This document shows, in pieces, positions 32,721-44,162 of a stretch of DNA of 64,000 nt. How positions within the stretch are numbered: the first letter of the stretch is position 1; each line of letters begins with the position of its first letter. This DNA comes from Nageia nagi. Lineage: Eukaryota > Pinophyta. The stretch spans positions 192,138,001 to 192,202,000 of the forward strand of contig JBITNC010000001.1 of the NCBI GenBank assembly GCA_050084985.1. The letters are read 5' to 3'. The translations under genes and the position numbers were made by a program. The notes under the pieces were generated by a model that was not told the DNA's origin, did not search any database, and worked only from the letters and a program-made list of their open reading frames with translations.

Positions 32721-33721
32721 TTGAAATGTTTCCTTAAAGTGGCAAAGCATATAGTTGCATTTTAGAGGAAACCCAAGATTGTATCCGATCCAACCATTCT
32801 TGAACTATCTTTCAACCTAAGGATACATTGATCGTAGTGCGAGAAAGTAGTTTGACAAATTCTTGCTATGGGTTCTAAATGTATTGTACTTGCTATTTGA
32901 TTGAGAAATAAATATTAAGACTATTGTTGTTCTTGTATAAAGACTTTGAAAAGAATTATTACTTCCTTTTTAGGATTACAATTTCGATATCTTCGGATTT
33001 GTGAAAGGCTAGTCCTTGAATAGTTAAGTGTTATTCTTTTATCAAAGAGTTATTTAGTAAATGAAATGACTTACTTAAATGGGATGATGCTTAATTGTTT
33101 TAGAAATCTCATATTGTATGCAAAATATTATGATGCTTAAGACCTAACTCCCTTGCCTATAGGTGTGAATATAGATAATATAATATCTCTTATAGGAGAA
33201 TGATTTATTCTTAAATCATAGGAGGTTTTTTTGTGTGGATATTTAAACCTAAGTATAGACTTAGCCAAAGCTCTAAGTAAAGCATGATTATTCATTTAAG
33301 GGATATTGATTTATCCTCAAGCAAGTTAGGCTAAGATAAATCGAGAAATCCCCAAGATTGAATGGACCTCAGAGTATTAAATTGCCTTAATATGATGATG
33401 GTGGGAAATATGGTTAAGTATATGGTACCATTGGAAAATCACTATGGCAAGCCATGCGAAGTTATTTTAATGGGTTAAGTTAAATAACAGGAAATGGTAT
33501 ATAGAATCATGAATAACTTAACTTGGAACAATACAGATAGTATTGTGAATGATAATTCATAAGGTTCTCAAGCAACTTCCAAACACATTCAAAATTTGAT
33601 TGCATTTAATTACTTACTTTATGTACTTAGAGGAAAAAAAATTTGTGCTCACCTCTCGGGTGTATGGGATGGGTGCTATAGTGATGATCATATGTCTTTA
33701 TGCTGAAATAGGCTCGTTACA

Positions 33722-34050
33722 CCCATAAAGAGCACACCTAGATATGTGCAAGAAGTGATTACCTCAATAGGTTATCCTTGAAAAGTCAGCTTGATTTTGG
33801 AAGCATCTACTCTCAACATATTAAAGGACATCAGCTCTATCTTAATTTCAACAAAACCTTTATTCACTCTATTTTGGGAGGCTAAGATCAAGTTGAAAGT
33901 AGAACCTATAAAGAGGACACCTAGATATGTGTAAGAAGTGATTACCTCAATATGTTATCCTTGGTTTTGGAAGCATCTACTCTCAACATATTAAAGGACA
34001 TCACCTTTGTCTTTTTTAAAGATCACCTTCAAGACTATGAGTATCACATA
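33722..34050 (-). pseudogene. LINE reverse transcriptase remnant, tandemly duplicated
   Basis: The minus strand reads VITSYTYLGVLFIGSTFNL followed by ILASQNRVNK (33870-33960) and, in a second copy, VITSCTYLGVLFMG (33722-33770). This resembles the C-terminal part of plant LINE reverse transcriptases, where YLGV is followed by a basic, hydrophobic helix region. The phrase GGAAGCATCTACTCTCAACA also occurs twice (about 33803 and 33970), so a unit of roughly 165-180 bp is duplicated. Stops and truncation make it non-functional. Confidence 0.5.
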
Positions 34051-35778
34051 AGGTACTTAAGGTCTCCCTCCTCACTCCACCACCCACACCCCCTCCCTTC
34101 ATATGCATATTATTTAATTTCATGTAACAATATAATATACATTTTAATTACATATGTAAGGTAAGGTATTTAAATGTTAAATTTTTTTTAGATAATATGA
34201 AATTAAATTTTTAAAAATTTGAAATTATAATATAATTTATAATTCTATTGATAACAATATATATTAAATTTTTATTTAATTATCATTGTAATATTATAAT
34301 TAAAATATATATTTAAAATAAAAACTTATAATATATATTAATATGCAAAAATATGTAGTTATTTAATATTTATATCTAAATTCACCTAAATTTCATCCTA
34401 TATTAATGAATATCACATTCATAGTTTTATGTATTTTAAAAATTTCATGTGCAAGGGTTTTCCTAAAAAATTATATATAATATACGTTCAAAAGTTTTTA
34501 ACGGTCCAAAATTGACTCGGTCGATTACAGGTCGAAACAAAACTTAGACAGTTCAAATGCCAGAAAATGACAAGCATATTTGACTGGCAAGTATTTACAC
34601 TACAATCTGATTGCCTTAATTGGGCCCGCAACGCGTTGATTGCCTTTCTACATTATTTGAGCCCGCATTTCTAAAACTGCATGTTTTAGTGTAGAATCCA
34701 GAAATAAAAACAATGTTCTGACGGGCGACAAAATCGTCGTGAAGAACCCAGAGGGATCTTCAACGAAGTAGAGATCACGCACTGCAATAAACCACTACCT
34801 GACGCACGAAACCAATGATGAATCGATAAAAACAGGAAACATCACTCCCTCCAATTAACATCTACAGTTTACTGTAGAGGGTACAAAGTTGCAGGATGGC
34901 ATCTTTATTGTTCACAGACCAAATCAACTCGCAAAGAGTGGGTACAAGGCATTTAGTTCAAGAGTGGTTTTCCATGCTACTAATGCCTGCAATGGAAATC
35001 GGGATAGTGTCGACGCAACTAGAGATTACACGATTACACACGATACCATGGAGTTTATAAGCACCCAAAACAAGAAGAAGGGATTTGATCAGGCTTCAAC
35101 AGGATCAAGATGAAGGAAGAACAGGACAGTGAACAGGACACACGATTCGGGATTTGCGTTGTGAAGGTAGTTGTATAGCCTAGTTATAAAACATTCTGTT
35201 TGAAATTTGTTTTACAATCCGATCAATAATTTTGTTTGGTTTAGATGACTTATGTAACAGTAAAACCTTAATATTTGCCTTGCTTAAGGTGTGTTTTTTT
35301 GCAATATGAATTTATCCGAATAGAAAAGCTTTCTAGATAACTTGACTGCTCATCCAAAAAACAGGATGGATTCAATAAGGAAAAAACTTGGAGAATCCCC
35401 ATTCCTAATTAACCTCCAGGCTACAGGATTAAAAATTTGGAGTACCAATAAAATGCAAATTGTTATATTTCACAGTTTAAGAAATCACTCCTTGAAACTG
35501 AATCGAGTTTGTGTAAATACATTCATAGAATCCATATCAAATGTAACTTGGAGCTACAGTTTGTGTCCAATTTATCTTTACATAAAACCAGGTAATCCGC
35601 CCATTATACTAATGTTATCAATGCGGCAACCACGTAAATACATATTAGTTGTATTTAATAGTCAATTGAATATTTAGATTGCTTAAAAATTTAAAATCTG
35701 TCTTGGCTTGAAAAAGGATCCACATTGACGCTTTGACAAGGAAATAATTACACCATGTACAAGCAATAAATAAATTAA
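34051..35778. other. Low-copy intergenic DNA, possible gene edge
   Basis: AT-rich to about 34480, then more balanced composition from 34490 to 35700. Open frames at 34889-35113 and 35342-35677 (plus) have no recognised domain. The sequence has no match elsewhere in the window. It lies downstream of the C2-domain gene on the opposite strand and could be its 3' flank or part of a neighbouring gene; I see no decisive evidence. Confidence 0.35.
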
Positions 35779-36650
35779 CTACTCGGGTGGAACTCTTTTC
35801 TTGAAACTCCCTCCAAAGCTTTTTGTTTTGGCCATAATTTCTCTGGTAACCCTAGATCCTTTGCTTCTTGCATTTTTCTCCCAAGTTAATCTCATGCTGC
35901 CTTCAAGACTTCCTGCAGGCAATCCATGACGTAAAAGTTCCACCTTGAACAATGTTGGCTCAAGATTACCTCTTCTAAATGCAGATACTACTTGTGCCAG
36001 GGGTATGAGTGCGAACCCTGCGATATAGATCAAGTAATCATTTGATATCTCAAAAAAGATAATCGCGACTTCAAAAAGTGACTACCTACTTAACATGTTC
36101 ACGGCAGTTTCCAATTCATAACCTAATGGAATCTAGTTTAGATCTTAAAAGTAAAATAATCCTAACTTCAAAAGCTAGTGGAAACTAGGTTAGGACTGAC
36201 TAAAACAATCCTTACTTAATTAAGCTTAACACTGAACTTTTGCCAGATTGTTTCCACGATGGGCAGTAGCTCTATTTTATAGTGGTGGCCTAGGCATGAG
36301 TCCTTTGCAATAATCATAGCTGATCAACTAGTTTGACAACTACTTTGTTTTGGGACAAATTAGAGTTCTTCATGTCCAAGTATATCATTTTTTACTGGGT
36401 CAAAGAAGACCTATGCTTTATTAGTATTTTTGAAAGCAACACATCCAAAAATGTATACATCTATTCCTACTTGAAAGCATATTTATTTTTTTCTTTCACT
36501 AGATTTAAATTGATAGCATATGCTTCATTTGGAAACCATACCCAGAGTATCATCTGCTGTTGTATAATCATAATCGAGCATTTGAATCATCAAATATTCC
36601 TTTTCCAGCCTGTCTAATGGGAATGTGGAAAGAACGATAATTGGCAGGTC
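35779..36650 (-). pseudogene. C2-domain protein gene, last two exons (fragment)
   Basis: Exon A (36542-36650) is preceded by a CAG acceptor and ends in a GT donor (CTGG|GTATGG). Exon B (35779-36017) follows a 524-bp intron with acceptor CGCAG and ends at a TAG. Both sites are phase 1 and join cleanly: EYLMIQMLDYDYTTADDTLG continues to FALIPLAQVVSAFRRGN. The YDYTTADDTLG..ALIPL pattern is that of the second half of a C2 domain (calcium/phospholipid binding), with its Asp pair present. After the domain comes a basic tail ending FKKRVPPE. A plant synaptotagmin- or tricalbin-like protein is possible. Upstream exons were not found; a chromovirus solo LTR begins about 410 bp upstream. It could be a real 3' end of a gene with long introns or a truncated copy. 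Confidence 0.6.
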
Positions 36651-37062
36651 CTGCACGTTAAAAGCAAGAAAATTTAAAATTGTTTGATAGAAAGAAAGCC
36701 AGTCTATAGAGTTTGAAAATGTAATCTTTGAACTTTGTGCATTGTCGCAAATAACTGCAATTGCCGACTTTAATAGAACATACGCAGGAAAGTGGAAGTA
36801 CCCTAATGTCCTGTGAATTAAGGTAGTAAAAACTTAATTGGATATATATTATCCTAATTAGTAGTAGTTGGCAATTATACCTTTTCATTACATACATATT
36901 TGGCACAATATTAAAAGCACATGTTTATATTTATATTTGCTGTACACTTGGTACTGAAGTAAAATCCATTAGTTGAAAACCAAATATTAATTATGGAAAG
37001 CTATATCTAGAATATAAATGGCCTATAAGTAAAACTAAAAGTGTGGATAAACAGGTGGATCG
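36651..37062 (-). other. Upstream intron or flank of C2-domain fragment
   Basis: No further exon could be recognised with confidence. The open frame 36658-36906 (minus) has no domain. One acceptor-like TTCACAG (near 36820) exists but no fitting coding sequence follows. Confidence 0.35.
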
Positions 37063-38347
37063 TGTAAGCACCCAAAATACAACTCGAGTGCAGTATCAGC
37101 AAATTCAATTACAATCACCCTGACATCAGGCCTAGGGCATCAAAGACAAGCATTCAAACCCTCAAGATAGCAACATTAGGACTAGGGCATCCAATTAAAA
37201 CTAAATAATGCCAACATTCAAGCTAGGGTTACAAGGTCAAGCATTTACAATATCCAATTACCAACGTCTGGCTAGTACATGCAAGAATCAATAATTAACA
37301 CTCCACAATGCCAACATCTAGCCAGTACAAGCATACACAAGCAATGGTAATCCAAAGATGCACAAGACAAGTATACACAATACAGAATATAAGATCCAAT
37401 GCCCAATGGTGGTATATATGATATGAAATGCTCAACAATACAATAACAAGCCCAAGAGGGCTGACGTTGGCCTCCAAGGAACCAACTAGGGCACAATCTA
37501 CAAGTCTCTCACTACTAGAACAATATCGAAACCATGGGACAGTACACACCCTTAGAATCTGAATCCTCTCCATCGAAGGAGCCCACCTCAAACCCTAGAT
37601 AACCATTGAAGTTAGAAGCAATACCTTGGAATACCATTGGGTATGCAAAGGCGTTGCACCAATGCCGTAAACAATCAAGATCCCTCAGCCTGAATGCCCT
37701 CCTAAATGTTGCACCTAGGAAGATTGCTTAGCACCGCTAAGACTTGTCCTCTAGACAATATGAAGAGTAATAATGATCAACTATATCCAGTAATGAGGCT
37801 CCAAGGGTTAATATAGCCTTTCCAAATCCGGATTACACCTCAATGTCATCACCCAATCCCCTCATGCCCCAATGTTGCCACCTAGAAGTCAATCCAGGCA
37901 CAACGTGGGTATCTGAGCCTCCCTAATGCTCCACGTGGACCTAGGAATGCATGCGTGGGTCTAAGAGGTATGTGTGGGCACATAGGGGGGCAACGTGGCT
38001 CTCAAGGGCCAATGTGGGGGTCTAGAAGTCTCCCCAAGGCTAGCACAAGTGTACAAATGCTCCCAATGTGAACGTTGGAGCCATTAAGTGCTCATCCATC
38101 CACTAGATGCTAAATAAACCTTGGGATTCCCACAATCATGTATCGGGATCTCCAAGTATAATAAAAACACCTAATCGAAGCTTAGGAGGGAGACGTCCCA
38201 CTTGGGGTTCACAATGGGGTCCATTGACCCGTTAAGTCTCTTATAATAAGTTACAAACATGAAAGTACAATACATTAATAAAATATATTACAAGAGATCC
38301 CAATCAGACCTTACAATTAATTACAACTAGACAAGGGGGATGTCCCA
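37063..38347 (-). repeat. Chromovirus solo LTR 1
   Basis: 1285 bp, plus-strand start TGTAAGCACCC and end GGGGGATGTCCCA, flanked by GATCG (37058-37062) and GATTG (38348-38352), a 5-bp duplication with one mismatch. The sequence aligns with the other LTRs of the family listed here (shared words GGGATTCCCACAATCA, GGATCTCCAAGT, GGGTCCATTGACCC). No internal region on either side, hence a solo LTR in minus orientation. Confidence 0.8.
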
Positions 38348-38352
38348 GATTG

Positions 38353-39074
38353 TTAGGTTGAGTCTCCAAGACACTTTTATTGTCAAGGAAAATTCTTAAT
38401 ATTCATCTTCATCGGATGGACAACCACTTCAATGTGCACAACACTCTTCAATACATATCATAAATTTGGTGAATTTCCTTCATTAAAGAGTGGTCCTCTC
38501 AATATCAATTTTAATCATCACTAGCAAAAATTCCATAGACAATCAACCATGACAATATCATGTACACAAAAGTACTTAGCTTATAGTGACTATCAACATC
38601 AAATGGATTATATTAATAGCAAGGTCTATGGATGACTTTTTTTGTAGTCTTTGATCAAAATGATGGAAGCCATTGTGGATGACTAATATTTTGCATTAGG
38701 TATCAGGGACAACCAGTTGCCCATCTTGAACTCATCAATATTGAACCATTCATGGCATCCTGTTCAGGTCAAAGGTGGCGAAGATAATGGTTTGCTCAAA
38801 TTCTATGGGCTAAATCTGGAGTGCATGAAAATTGATGCAGTTTGAATTTGAATAACCCTGGAACTTACCTAAAACTATACAAAATCCAAAATTAATAATC
38901 CAGAAATATGTTGGAAATGCATAGATACCCAGAAAATGCAACTTTTATCCTTTTTCAAAACTCTAGAAAATAAAATTATACTCATTTGAGTAACTATAAT
39001 CACTCCTTATATGGCCTATGTTGGTTACACCTTTTGTGTGTTAAGACCATTATTATAAATAATATATGATATAA
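38353..39074. other. Intergenic, nothing recognised
   Basis: AT-rich; a more balanced stretch at about 38690-38860 is open for about 50 codons on the plus strand (ending in LLKFYGLNLECMKIDAV) but resembles no family I know. Confidence 0.35.
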
Positions 39075-39700
39075 TATGATGAACCAAATGATGATGAGGA
39101 AATATGGCATGACTTTGATTCAAATTTTAATGTTATGACTATCATGAATTTTTGAAAAGATCTTCAAAGCTATGGTCTAAACTTTCCTAAAGAATTCAAG
39201 GAATATAAACCTCAAAACACAGTGAAAGCACCAATCGTGTACCTGAATAGATGGGATTACAAAGAAAAGAAAGGTCAGAAAATTTGAATTCATTATGATA
39301 CTAAATTGCTCAAAGGACATAATTGTAAAGTAAAGAAAATTGTCTCTATTAGTTTAAATGAATGCATGATGAAAGTTATAAAGAAATTATAGAATGGAAG
39401 AAAGAACAAGAGGTTCAAGATTCAAAGAGAAAGAGTCAAGAAGAGGGAATATTATCAAAAGAATATTTAAGGTTCTCTAATTGATAATACAAGACTCAAA
39501 AAAAAAAACTCAATTGACATACACAAACAAGCTATGATGTTAATTGTAATTTTGATTTAGATATGAACATTATGAAAGATTGTGTATATATAGAAAAAAT
39601 AGCCAAGAAGCCTTACATTAATTATGATAGCAAAGGGTATAAAGAACAAGAGGATGATCCAACGATAGTGGGCAATAAGAAAACTAGCTTACAATGATTT
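39075..39700 (+). pseudogene. Decayed coding sequence of unknown family
   Basis: The plus strand reads long charged stretches broken by single stops: NDDEEIWHDFDSNF, KDLQSYGLNFPKEFKEYK, VYLNRWDYKEKKGQK, HYDTKLLKGHNCKVKKI and QRERVKKREYYQKNI. Three of the stops sit at positions compatible with former Trp codons. The pattern is that of a transposon-derived frame decayed by C-to-T change, but no catalytic motif is present and I cannot name the family. Confidence 0.4.
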
Positions 39701-39848
39701 GACAGTCATAAGCCAATCAAAGAAAGCATAAATGAAATATGGTATAGGTAAATTGATTCACCAAATCTTGAACACATCAAAAAAAGGACAAAGAATTAGA
39801 AGAAAAAGTAGACTTACAAAAAGAGGAGCAAATTTACCATACCATATG

Positions 39849-40110
39849 ATTAGAAGTGTAGGACTTGAAATGCACACCACAAGAATTAGCAATAAAAACC
39901 CTTGTTTGTGTTCCAGATTTACACTTCCAAGAGTAAGGCAAGCTTAATTGCATTGTTGATGATTAGAAGTGTAGTAGTTGAAACACACACACCACAAGAA
40001 TTTGTAATAGAAACCCTTGTTTATGTTGCAAATTTACGCTTGACATTGTAAGGCAAGCTCAATTGGAAATTTACACTTGAAAGAGCAAGGCAAGCTTAAT
40101 TGTCACAAAA
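39849..40110 (+). repeat. 112-bp tandem repeat, two units and a part
   Basis: GATTAGAAGTGTA starts at 39849 and 39961, followed in both by CACCACAAGAATT, AACCCTTGTTT and AAGGCAAGCT. A partial third unit (TTTACACTTGAAAGAGCAAGG) lies at about 40065-40110. Confidence 0.75.
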
Positions 40111-41100
40111 TAGCATTAGTAAACCTCGTTTGGAGGCTTGCTTTGATATCCTGCCCATTGGTTGCTTCTAAAAAGATCAAGCCTCTTATTCACTTGAGAT
40201 TCGATAAATAAAGGGCATGAAAATGTAAAACTAAAACATGAAGAAAACCAAAATGATAGATTTACCTTGATTTGCCTCGAGAATGTGGACTTGGGGCTCC
40301 ATAGTCATGTCTTTGCAAATCTGAAAAGTCGTCTAAATGTTTTCTAATTGTCTACACGTTTTTTCAAAGTAGAAATTGTCTACACATTTTCCAATTGTTT
40401 AGATATTTTTTCCATTAAATGCCAAATTCACTGAAATTCAAATTTTCCCATATTTATCCTTAAAAAACACAAAATACACTATTCATTTCTAGGAAAAGGA
40501 AGGGCCTTTTTTACGTCAAAAAAATACCAAATTCATCCAATTAACACCTAAAAAATGCAGGTTTGATTGGTCAAAGGCTGGAATGTGCTTCTGTGAAAAT
40601 TCAGCATTTAAACACCAAAAAAAAGAAAAAAATGTGAAAAAAACACATGTTTTTTCATCCCCGATCTGTGTACTCGTTGTACTTGCATATTTGGCAAATA
40701 AATGGCCAAAAAACGCAAAATTCAGCATGAATTTGTGACAAGACAGTTCCAATTCCAGATAAACACATATCAGGTCAGCCGAATTTGGCACAATTTACAA
40801 AAAGATGTCATTTAAACAGGAAAAGAACACCACGTGACAGGACCAATCATGGAAAAAGCGTGAAGGGTCTTCAAAAGTGACTTTACTTGGCTCATTTGGA
40901 TCATTTCTAGTTTGCATGCATGGGAGAAGCATAGGGGAGCATTGTTGTGACTTGGAGGCTTGAAATCACATTGTTGGAGGCTGCATTTCAAATGGGAGAA
41001 CTTTGAGGAGATTATTTGTGACTCCATTTCAGATTTTCCACTATAGAAGAAGATTGTTGGAATTTGGGGGCCTTATTTCCAAAATTTCTTCATTTTTGAA
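40111..41100. other. Intergenic, nothing recognised
   Basis: Open frames on the minus strand (40516-40791, 40812-41027) show no domain. Words such as ATTGTCTACACATTTTCCAATTGTTTA (about 40375-40400) resemble the repeated block at 55240-55850, so part of this may be an old dispersed repeat. It may also include the 5' flank of the hAT fragment that follows. Confidence 0.35.
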
Positions 41101-41347
41101 ATGCCTAAGGAGTTGGATAAAATCTGGCAGTATGTGACACCATTGGAGGGAGGTTGCAAGCAATTCAACATATCTTAAATGTAGCATTTGTAGAAAGGAA
41201 TTTCGTGGAACAATTACAAAGTTCCAAGGGCATATTTCTAGAATACCAAGGAAAGACGTGGAAAGTTGCCCAACTGCAAGTTTAGATCTTGCCTTGGAGG
41301 CAATTAGAGCGATAGATTCTATAGAAAAGAAAAGAACTAGGAGATAA
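41101..41347 (+). pseudogene. hAT transposase fragment: BED-type zinc finger
   Basis: ATG at 41101 starts MPKELDKIWQYVTPLEGG. After a one-base frame change near 41175 the reading continues KCSICRKEF, TKFQGHISRIP and DVESCP, giving the C-x2-C ... H-x(n)-C pattern and the spacing of the BED finger at the N terminus of plant hAT-related transposases (typical CxxCxKxFxGxxxRxxxHL..IPxxGVxxC). The frame runs through LALEAIRAIDSIEKKRTRR to TAA at 41345. No dimerisation domain follows; copia sequence begins about 100 bp further on. Non-functional fragment. Confidence 0.65.
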
Positions 41348-41454
41348 AAATTTGAATGGATCTAGGGATGAGTTCTTCTACAAGTGTAAATGCAATTGCA
41401 AGTGCAAGTTGACCTATTGAAGGGGTTGGAATCTCTTCCTACTTTGAGCCACGG

Positions 41455-42440
41455 AGTTTTGATTTCTTTGAGCATTGTCTTTATGGCAAGCAGAAACGTG
41501 TAAGTTTTCCATCTAGTGCTACAAAATCTAAAGGAGTTCTACATTTGATCCATAGTGATGTTTTTGGTCATCTTCTTGTACCATCCCTTGGAAAATCACG
41601 GTACTATGTTTCTTTTATTGATGATTTTTCAAGATATAAATGGATTTATTTTCTCAAGAGAAAAGTTGAAATGTTTGATAAATTTCAAGAATTTGAATCA
41701 CTAGTTGAGAACCAAATTCGAAAGAAAATCAAGGTGTTGAGCAATGATAATGGCGGAGAATATTGTTCAAATAAATTTGACGATTTCTGTAAGAAATAAG
41801 GTATTGCAAGGAAGAAGACTACTCCATATACACCTCAACAGAGTGGAGTTACTGAGAGATTGAATAGATCTCTTATGGAAAAGGTAGGAGTATGCGTAGT
41901 GGTGCTGGATTGGTACAAGAATTATGGGCAGAAGCAGTGGATACAACATGCCACATGTTAAATCGGTCTCCTGCATCAGCTTTTCCTGACCACACTCCAT
42001 TTGAAGCACTCTTTGGTAAGAAACCCTCTCTGTCACATATTAAAGTTTTTGGTTGTGATGCATTCATGCATATTCCAAAGGAAAAAAGGAGTAAGCTTGA
42101 AAACAAGGCTGTTAAGTGTATCTTTAATGGTTATAAAGATGGTGTTAAAGGTTATAAACTTTGGAATCCAAAAACTAAGAGTACTGCCTATAGTAGAGAT
42201 GTGGTGTTTAGAGAACTAAAAAGTAATCCCAAGAATGAAGTAACACAAGAACAAAAAAAGGTGCAGTTTGAATTGATGGAAGATAAGCCCTACTCAACAG
42301 AAGCAGAAGAAGAAGGAGAGGATGAACCAAAGTTTCATACACCAATGTTAAGGAGATCAACACATGAACGAAGGCAACCTGAAAGGTATAGCCCACCTGA
42401 TTTTCATTCTTCTTTTGCTTTATGTGTTACTAATGAAGAT
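41455..42440 (+). pseudogene. C3 integrase
   Basis: Begins CEHCLYGKQKRVSF (end of the HHCC finger), then LIHSDVFGHL, FIDDFSRYKWIYFLKRK and SNDNGGEYCSNKFDDF; a TAA replaces the next codon (41797-41799). YTPQQSGVTERLNRSLMEK (about 41825-41880) supplies the third acidic residue. A one-base shift at about 41885 moves the rest (ELWAEAVDTTCHMLNRSP, KCIFNGYKDGVKGYKLW) into the open frame 41892-42737. The DDE residues are all readable. Confidence 0.82.
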
Positions 42441-42969
42441 CCTAAAACTGTTAAAGAAGCAATTAATTTTGAAGAGGCAAATCTTTGGGAAGAGGCCATG
42501 AATGAAGAAATGAAGTCTCTAGAAAAGAACAAGACATGGGATCTGGTAGAATTGTCTGCTGAAAGAAAGACAATTGGTTGCAAGTGGGTGTTCAAGAAGA
42601 AGCAAAATGTTGAAGGAAAAGTGGAGAAATATAAAGCTCGCCTTTTGTCTATGGCTGCTGCATTTGATCTGGAAATAGAGAAAATGGATGTAAAAATTGC
42701 TTCGTTCATTGGGAGTTGGAGGAGGAAATTTATATGAAATAGCTTGAAGGATTTGTTGAGGTAGGAAAGGAAAAACTTATAAGTTAAAAAAATCTCTATA
42801 TGGACTGAAACAATCACCTAGGATGTGGTATTAAAAATTTGATACTTAAGTTTTAGGACTTGGTTTTGTTCGTAGCAATGTTGATCATTGTATATACATG
42901 AAGCAAGTTGGTAATGATTTTATTATCATAACGTTGTATGTTGATGATATGTTGTTGATTGGGAATGTG
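42441..42969 (+). pseudogene. C3 reverse transcriptase, first part
   Basis: NKTWDLVELSAERKTIGCKW and EKYKARL are followed directly by SMAAAFDLEIEKMDVK, so roughly 35-40 residues normally lying between (the LVAKG..Q..G.DY segment) are deleted in frame. After a frame change near 42735 the reading is KKSLYGLKQSPRMWY and LYVDDMLLIGN, ending exactly where the solo LTR is inserted. Confidence 0.8.
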
Positions 42970-44162
42970 TGATGATCCAAAATGAAATTCAGCCACGAAC
43001 TAGCTAATTCAGACCATCAAACCCTGATGTCAAACCTAGGGCATCGAAACTCAAACATGCAAACCCTCAAATGCCAATGTTAGGGTTAGAACATCCAATA
43101 TGAACTTCAAGAATGCAAATATGGCAACGTACAAGCTAGGGCATCATTATTACACATTCACAACATCAAGATGCCAACATCTAGCTATAGCATGCAATAT
43201 TCAATCAACAATACATCATAATGCCAACACATGATAAGTACAAGCATAAACAACCACAATGATCCAACGCATGCACAAGATGAGTCAATGCAACACAAGC
43301 ATGAGATCCAATTGCCCTCGGTAGTATATAAATCATATGAAGCAGTGCAATACAATACCAAGCCCTAGGGGGCAGTCGTTGGCCTCTCTGGAGACAACTA
43401 GGGCACAACAATGAATATCCTCGATCACTGGAACAACAGAACCATGGAATAGTAATGCTCCCTCAGAATCCGAATCCTCTCCATTGAAGGAGCCCTCCTC
43501 TGATCTTGGATAACCAACTGAATGGTAGAATCCGTACCTCAGAATGCCATCGAATGGGTAAGGCGTTGCACCAATACTATAGATAGATAGGAATGTTGCT
43601 TAGCACTACTAAGTCTTGATGTCTTGTGGACGGTATAAGAGAATAATAATCAAGTATATACAGTAATGAAGGTCCAAGGATTAATATAGCTTCCCTTGGA
43701 CTGGATTGCACCTCGAAATCATCATCTATTTCCCTCATGGCCCAACGTTGGCACCTAGGGATCAATCCAAGCTAAATGTGGGTATTTGGGGCCTCCCCTA
43801 TGCTCCACGTGGACCAAGGAAGGCATGCGTGGGCGCTTAAGGGGGCAACGTGGGGGTCTAGAAGCCTCCCCCAAGCTAGCGCAGGTGTCTAGATGCTCCC
43901 AAACTCAATGTTGGGTTACTAAGTGCTCCTTTGTCCAATATATGCTAAATACACCTTAGTATTTCCACAATCATTATCGGGATCTCCAAGAATGACAAAT
44001 ACTCCTAACATAACCTTAAGAGGGAGACATCCCACTTGGGGCTCACAGTGGGGTCCATTGACCCATTAAGTCTCCTATCCTAAGTTACAATCATAAAGAG
44101 CAATACATAAAGAAAGTATATTACAAGTAGATCCTCTCGGACTCCACAACTAATTCCGTCCA
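42970..44162 (-). repeat. Chromovirus solo LTR 2, inserted in C3 RT
   Basis: 1193 bp from TGATGATCCAAAATG to CCGTCCA, flanked by ATGTG (42965-42969) and ATGTT (44163-44167), one mismatch. It interrupts C3 between LYVDDMLLIGN and QFDMKDLG. The 3' end lacks about 20 bp found in solo LTR 1. Minus orientation. Confidence 0.78.

Larger units (their letters stand above)
29913..33721 (+). mobile_element. 3.8-kb LTR-like element (probable giant solo LTR)
   Basis: The 3809-bp block begins TGTCACACACCC and ends GGCTCGTTACA, flanked by CCTAT (29908-29912) and CCCAT (33722-33726), a one-mismatch 5-bp duplication. A paralogous uninterrupted site lies at about 33870-33930. TATAAATAG at 30881-30889 would give a promoter about 970 bp in. 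No gag or pol motif can be read in either strand. A long solo LTR fits best; a non-autonomous element without coding capacity is the alternative. Orientation is taken from the TATA box only. Confidence 0.6.
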
